From contig JAIXSW010000578.1 of assembly GCA_027484495.1 (NCBI GenBank), positions 1 through 8,274 on the forward strand: a DNA stretch of 8,274 bases, in the 5' to 3' direction. Numbering within the stretch: position 1 is the stretch's first letter; every line of letters starts with the position of its first letter. Shown piece by piece: positions 6,407 to 8,274 of this stretch. A program made the position numbers and the translations under genes. The notes below the pieces were generated by a model. The model did no database searches and was not told the DNA's origin. It saw nothing but the letters and a program-made list of their open reading frames with translations. The stretch is from Gammaproteobacteria bacterium (GTDB lineage: Bacteria > Pseudomonadota > Gammaproteobacteria > Enterobacterales > Alteromonadaceae).

Positions 6407-7594
6407 ATGCACGTCTATACATCAATCACCAAAAGCTACCTACCTAAAGCCCGCGTTCTGGCAAAGTCCGTTAAGAAGTTCCATCCTGATTGGACCTTTG
6501 TTCTACTGTATTCCGATGATTTGCCAGAAAACTTCGACTTAAGTAAAGAGCCATTTGACGAAATTATAACCATTGACAAACTTGGAATTCCGAATTGGCA
6601 ACGCTGGGCATTCGGACACACAATAGTCGAGTTATGTACCGCGGTGAAGGGTACCGCAGCAGAGCTATTAGCCCAGCGCTCTGATGTTAAAAAAGTTATG
6701 TACTTAGACCCTGACATAAAGGTGTTCAACTCGTTAGCTGACCTTGATGGTCTTCTGGATACACATGACATATTACTAACCCCACACTTATTAGACGCAG
6801 AATCTGACATCGCGTCAATTTGTGATAACGAACTTTCTGCTTTAAAGCATGGCGTATACAACCTTGGTTTTTTTGCAGCTCGCACGGATGGCCAAGGCCT
6901 GGATTTCATAAAATGGTGGGCGGAACGACTACGCCTGTTCTGCCGCGATGATATCCCTTCAGGTATTTTTACTGATCAGCGCTGGTGTGATTTAGCCCCA
7001 GCTTTTTACTCGAGGCTGCATATAGTTAGAGACCGTGGCTGCAATGTTGCCACATGGAATATTGCTCACCGGCCATTAAGCAAAGATGCCGCAGGTACTT
7101 TTTTGACTGCTGGTGTACCGCTACGGTTCTACCACTTCACAGGCTACGATAGTGGTGCTGGATTCGGGATGCTTGCACGGTATGCATCTAGCCAAGAGGT
7201 CGCTCAGGAACTCTGGGATATCTACGCAAAAGATATCAAGGCAGAAGGACAAGGCGATCCTAACCTTAAAAGCTGGATTTACGGAAATTTTGAGAATGGC
7301 GAAGCAATCCCAACTAAGGCGCGTCGACTATACCAACAAAGGAAAGATGTTCAAGAGAAATTCCCATCTCCTTACAGCGTCGTAGAACCCAGTTACTTCA
7401 GCTGGTGGAAAGTTGAAACTGATGAGGGGCGAAATCAATCCTTGCATCAAGGAACAGCCTCTAAGAGCATAGGTCACCTATTAGCTCAAAGCCTGAAATC
7501 ACCGAAAGCAGGATTTCAAAACTACAATAAAGCAATTAATGTAATTAAACGAGAAGGTTTAATCGCACTTATTAAGAAAATTTTGAACAGATAA
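6407..7594 (+). CDS. Glycosyltransferase with DxD motif (GT-A fold, GT8-like)
   Basis: This is probably a cytoplasmic nucleotide-sugar-dependent glycosyltransferase of the same polysaccharide pathway. The 395-residue product opens with MHVYTSITKSYLPKARVLAKS, a beta-strand/helix start typical of GT8-like enzymes. The key motif is VMYLDPDIKVF (97-107), where D101-P-D103 is the metal and nucleotide-sugar binding DxD. Later conserved-looking segments are YNLGFFAART (151-160), FTDQRWCDLAP (188-198), NVATWNIAHR (213-222) and RFYHFTGY (240-247), which resemble acceptor and sugar-pocket elements of GT-A enzymes. A C-terminal extension ends in a basic amphipathic stretch (about 374-395) that could touch the membrane or a partner. 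The ATG lies three bases after the stop of the fusion gene, with AAGG at 6395-6398 as ribosome site, so it belongs to the same operon. It is the last intact gene before the insertion-sequence debris. Donor and acceptor cannot be assigned. Confidence 0.82.
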   Translation: MHVYTSITKSYLPKARVLAKSVKKFHPDWTFVLLYSDDLPENFDLSKEPFDEIITIDKLGIPNWQRWAFGHTIVELCTAVKGTAAELLAQRSDVKKVMYLDPDIKVFNSLADLDGLLDTHDILLTPHLLDAESDIASICDNELSALKHGVYNLGFFAARTDGQGLDFIKWWAERLRLFCRDDIPSGIFTDQRWCDLAPAFYSRLHIVRDRGCNVATWNIAHRPLSKDAAGTFLTAGVPLRFYHFTGYDSGAGFGMLARYASSQEVAQELWDIYAKDIKAEGQGDPNLKSWIYGNFENGEAIPTKARRLYQQRKDVQEKFPSPYSVVEPSYFSWWKVETDEGRNQSLHQGTASKSIGHLLAQSLKSPKAGFQNYNKAINVIKREGLIALIKKILNR

Positions 7595-7641
7595 CCTTAT
7601 CAAGATAAGCGCAAGATCATTCAATCGCCCCGGATTTCGTG

Positions 7642-7672
7642 ATTGCCTCAACTCTTGAAAAGATGAGGCAAT
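7642..7672 (+). promoter_or_regulatory. Hairpin covering the orfA start codon
   Basis: ATTGCCTCA (7642-7650) and TGAGGCAAT (7664-7672) are perfect reverse complements around a 13-base loop. The right arm includes the first two bases of the ATG at 7671, so the RNA hairpin would bury the orfA start. Insertion sequences often use such structures to keep outside transcripts from driving transposase translation; that role here is inferred. Confidence 0.5.
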
Positions 7673-7715
7673 GAGCAAGAATACGCTCTACTCTCCCGAA
7701 GTCCGTGAGCATGCC
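7671..7715 (+). pseudogene. IS3-type transposase orfA, first ~15 codons only
   Basis: The fifteen codons read MSKNTLYSPEVREHA, closely resembling the beginning of IS3-family OrfA proteins (MSKNTRYSPEVRERA type), the helix-turn-helix DNA-binding subunit. After 7715 similarity stops and the reading frame enters the end of another element, giving a chimeric 93-codon open frame to 7952 that should not be taken as a gene. The fragment lacks almost the whole helix-turn-helix and cannot be functional. It records an IS3-type insertion directly behind the polysaccharide operon that was later disrupted. Confidence 0.65.
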
Positions 7716-7719
7716 AGCG

Positions 7720-7732
7720 TGTACAGATACAG
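7720..7732. repeat. Putative terminal inverted repeat end of the inverted IS
   Basis: TGTACAGATACAG starts exactly where IS3 orfA similarity has been lost and lies 36 bases beyond the transposase stop. It is proposed as the tip of the element's terminal inverted repeat. The partner repeat is outside the window, so this is a boundary inference and not a demonstrated repeat. Confidence 0.4.
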
Positions 7733-7742
7733 TATTCACCTG

Positions 7743-7769
7743 ACACCGGCCCCGAGCCGGTGTTGTTTT
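7743..7769 (+). terminator. Intrinsic-terminator-like hairpin at the IS end
   Basis: ACACCGGC (7743-7750) and GCCGGTGT (7756-7763) form a perfect eight-pair GC-rich stem with loop CCCGA, followed by TGTTTT. The orientation fits termination of plus-strand transcription arriving from the polysaccharide operon. On the minus strand the same stem follows the transposase stop but has no T-run. It may shield the element from outside antisense or read-through transcription. Confidence 0.6.
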
Positions 7770-8274
7770 ATGCGGCCTCAGAGTCCTCCGTTTTCGGTCG
7801 CTTCGCCAGCCCTTCCAAGAACATTGTCAGCGGCGTTCTGCCCTCCATCATGCGGCCTTGGTGAGCGCGGTCATGGTTGTAGTACCCCAGGTATTCATCC
7901 AGATCCGCCTGCATCTGCTCGACGCTTTCGTACCAAGTCGTGCGTCCCTTAACCCGGAAGTGCTCGTCCAGCAAGGTGCGGTGTAGTCGCTCAATAAAAC
8001 CGTTGCTTTGCGGCCGTCTTACACGTGTCGTGCGATGTTCGATACCTTCCAGTTGTAGGAACAGTTCGTAGGGATGGTGATCGGGACGGCCGCAGAATTC
8101 GCGGCCGTTGTCCGAAAGGATGGTGTCGATCCGAGCGCCCTGTTCCTCGAAGAACGGCAGCACCGATTCGTTCAACGCATGGACTGCCGTCACCGGCAAT
8201 TTGCTGGTGTACAGACGGCCCCAGGCATAGCAGCTGCAACAGTCCAAAACACTCTGCAAATAGACCTTGCGGAC
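7768..8274 (-). CDS. Transposase, integrase core C-terminal part, 5'-partial (IS481/IS3-like)
   Basis: This is the C-terminal 168 residues of a DDE transposase with a retroviral-integrase-type core, which would cut and join the element's ends. The frame is open to the window edge (VRKVYLQSVLD...), so the start lies further right; the TTG at 8259 is only an internal leucine codon. Visible catalytic elements are the second aspartate in TILSDNGREFCG and the glutamate in NGFIERLHRTLLDEHF, separated by 39 residues, close to the DD(35-40)E spacing. The first aspartate would be outside the window. The tail YYNHDRAHQGRMMEGRTP is the usual ending of rve transposases. The stop is TAA at 7768-7770, just before the GC-rich hairpin. 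IS481 is my preferred family, with an IS3-type OrfB as the alternative. Nothing visible is broken. Confidence 0.82.
   Translation of the reverse strand, partial: VRKVYLQSVLDCCSCYAWGRLYTSKLPVTAVHALNESVLPFFEEQGARIDTILSDNGREFCGRPDHHPYELFLQLEGIEHRTTRVRRPQSNGFIERLHRTLLDEHFRVKGRTTWYESVEQMQADLDEYLGYYNHDRAHQGRMMEGRTPLTMFLEGLAKRPKTEDSEAA

Larger units (their letters stand above)
7621..7719 (+). mobile_element. Left-end remnant of an IS3-family element
   Basis: The segment beginning CAATCGCCCCGGATTTCG resembles terminal sequences of pseudomonad IS3-type elements. It is followed by the start of an orfA-like frame at 7671. It begins about 27 bases after the stop of the last glycosyltransferase gene. The exact left boundary is uncertain by several bases, because no target duplication or second inverted repeat is in view. 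It is interrupted at about 7716-7720, where sequence of a different, inverted element begins. Confidence 0.55.
7720..8274 (-). mobile_element. Right-end part of an IS481/IS3-like insertion sequence, runs off the window
   Basis: This part holds the 3' half of an rve-type transposase gene on the minus strand and the element's transposase-distal terminus. Read inward from the edge, the terminus begins TGTACAGATACAG, compatible with the TGT terminus usual for IS481-type elements. The other end and any target duplication are beyond base 8274. The family call rests on the transposase C-terminus and the TGT terminus, so a related IS3-type assignment remains possible. The element points against the polysaccharide operon, and its base composition is clearly richer in G+C. 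Confidence 0.6.

Noticed and set aside
6436..6909. Minus-strand 157-codon frame inside the last glycosyltransferase gene
   Set aside because: It lies wholly within a well-supported forward gene, has a Ser-rich product without motifs and no ribosome site. It is a shadow frame.
7596..7609. CTTATC-AA-GATAAG inverted repeat just after the last operon gene as a terminator
   Set aside because: It has only six A+T-rich pairs around a two-base loop with no following T-run, too weak to support a terminator call.
7671..7952. Forward 93-codon frame as a real protein
   Set aside because: Only the first 15 codons resemble a transposase OrfA. The rest is antisense to the minus-strand transposase and its terminal hairpin, so it is a chimera created by the IS junction.
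1..8274. CRISPR array, tRNA, rRNA or riboswitch
   Set aside because: I saw no regularly spaced direct repeats, no cloverleaf-like segment and no conserved RNA core. Nearly all the sequence outside the 405-bp gap is coding or insertion-sequence ends.

Overview
The window looks like part of a surface-polysaccharide (O-antigen) gene cluster of a Gram-negative gammaproteobacterium, most likely a Pseudomonas-type organism. That assignment is an inference from the closely enterobacterial/pseudomonad-like RmlA and RmlC proteins, the mixed base composition and the kinds of insertion sequence at the right edge. No rRNA, tRNA or species-specific marker is present to confirm it.

Layout. Positions 1-1325 hold the end of a dTDP-L-rhamnose operon: rfbA/rmlA, cut by the left edge, and rfbC/rmlC, overlapping by one base. 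A non-coding gap of about 405 bp follows (1326-1730). It carries a perfect palindrome that may end the rml transcript and ends in a good ribosome binding site. From 1731 to 7594, four tightly packed forward genes form an apparent operon: wzm (ABC-2 permease), wzt (ABC ATPase with a C-terminal carbohydrate-binding-type domain), an 822-codon fusion of an FkbM methyltransferase, a coiled coil and a glycosyltransferase, and a separate DxD-type glycosyltransferase. These genes are visibly richer in A+T and in ATA/AGA codons than the rml genes, as is usual for exchangeable O-antigen cassettes. The last ~650 bp are mobile-element debris: the first ~15 codons and left end of an IS3-type element, broken by the right end of a second, oppositely oriented element whose transposase runs off the window.

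How the genes could work together. RmlA and RmlC help supply dTDP-L-rhamnose. The two glycosyltransferase activities would build a polysaccharide on a lipid carrier in the cytoplasm. The methyltransferase may modify the growing or finished chain, and Wzm/Wzt would export it across the inner membrane. Wzt's long C-terminal domain suggests that it recognises a modified chain end, as in the E. coli O8/O9a systems. The most interesting object is the fusion protein. It has an almost perfect seven-layer heptad coiled coil between the methyltransferase and the glycosyltransferase, which recalls the chain-terminating and length-ruling WbdD design built from different catalytic parts. An eight-C tract in wzt, where a gain or loss of one base would remove only the substrate-recognition domain, is a second point worth checking.
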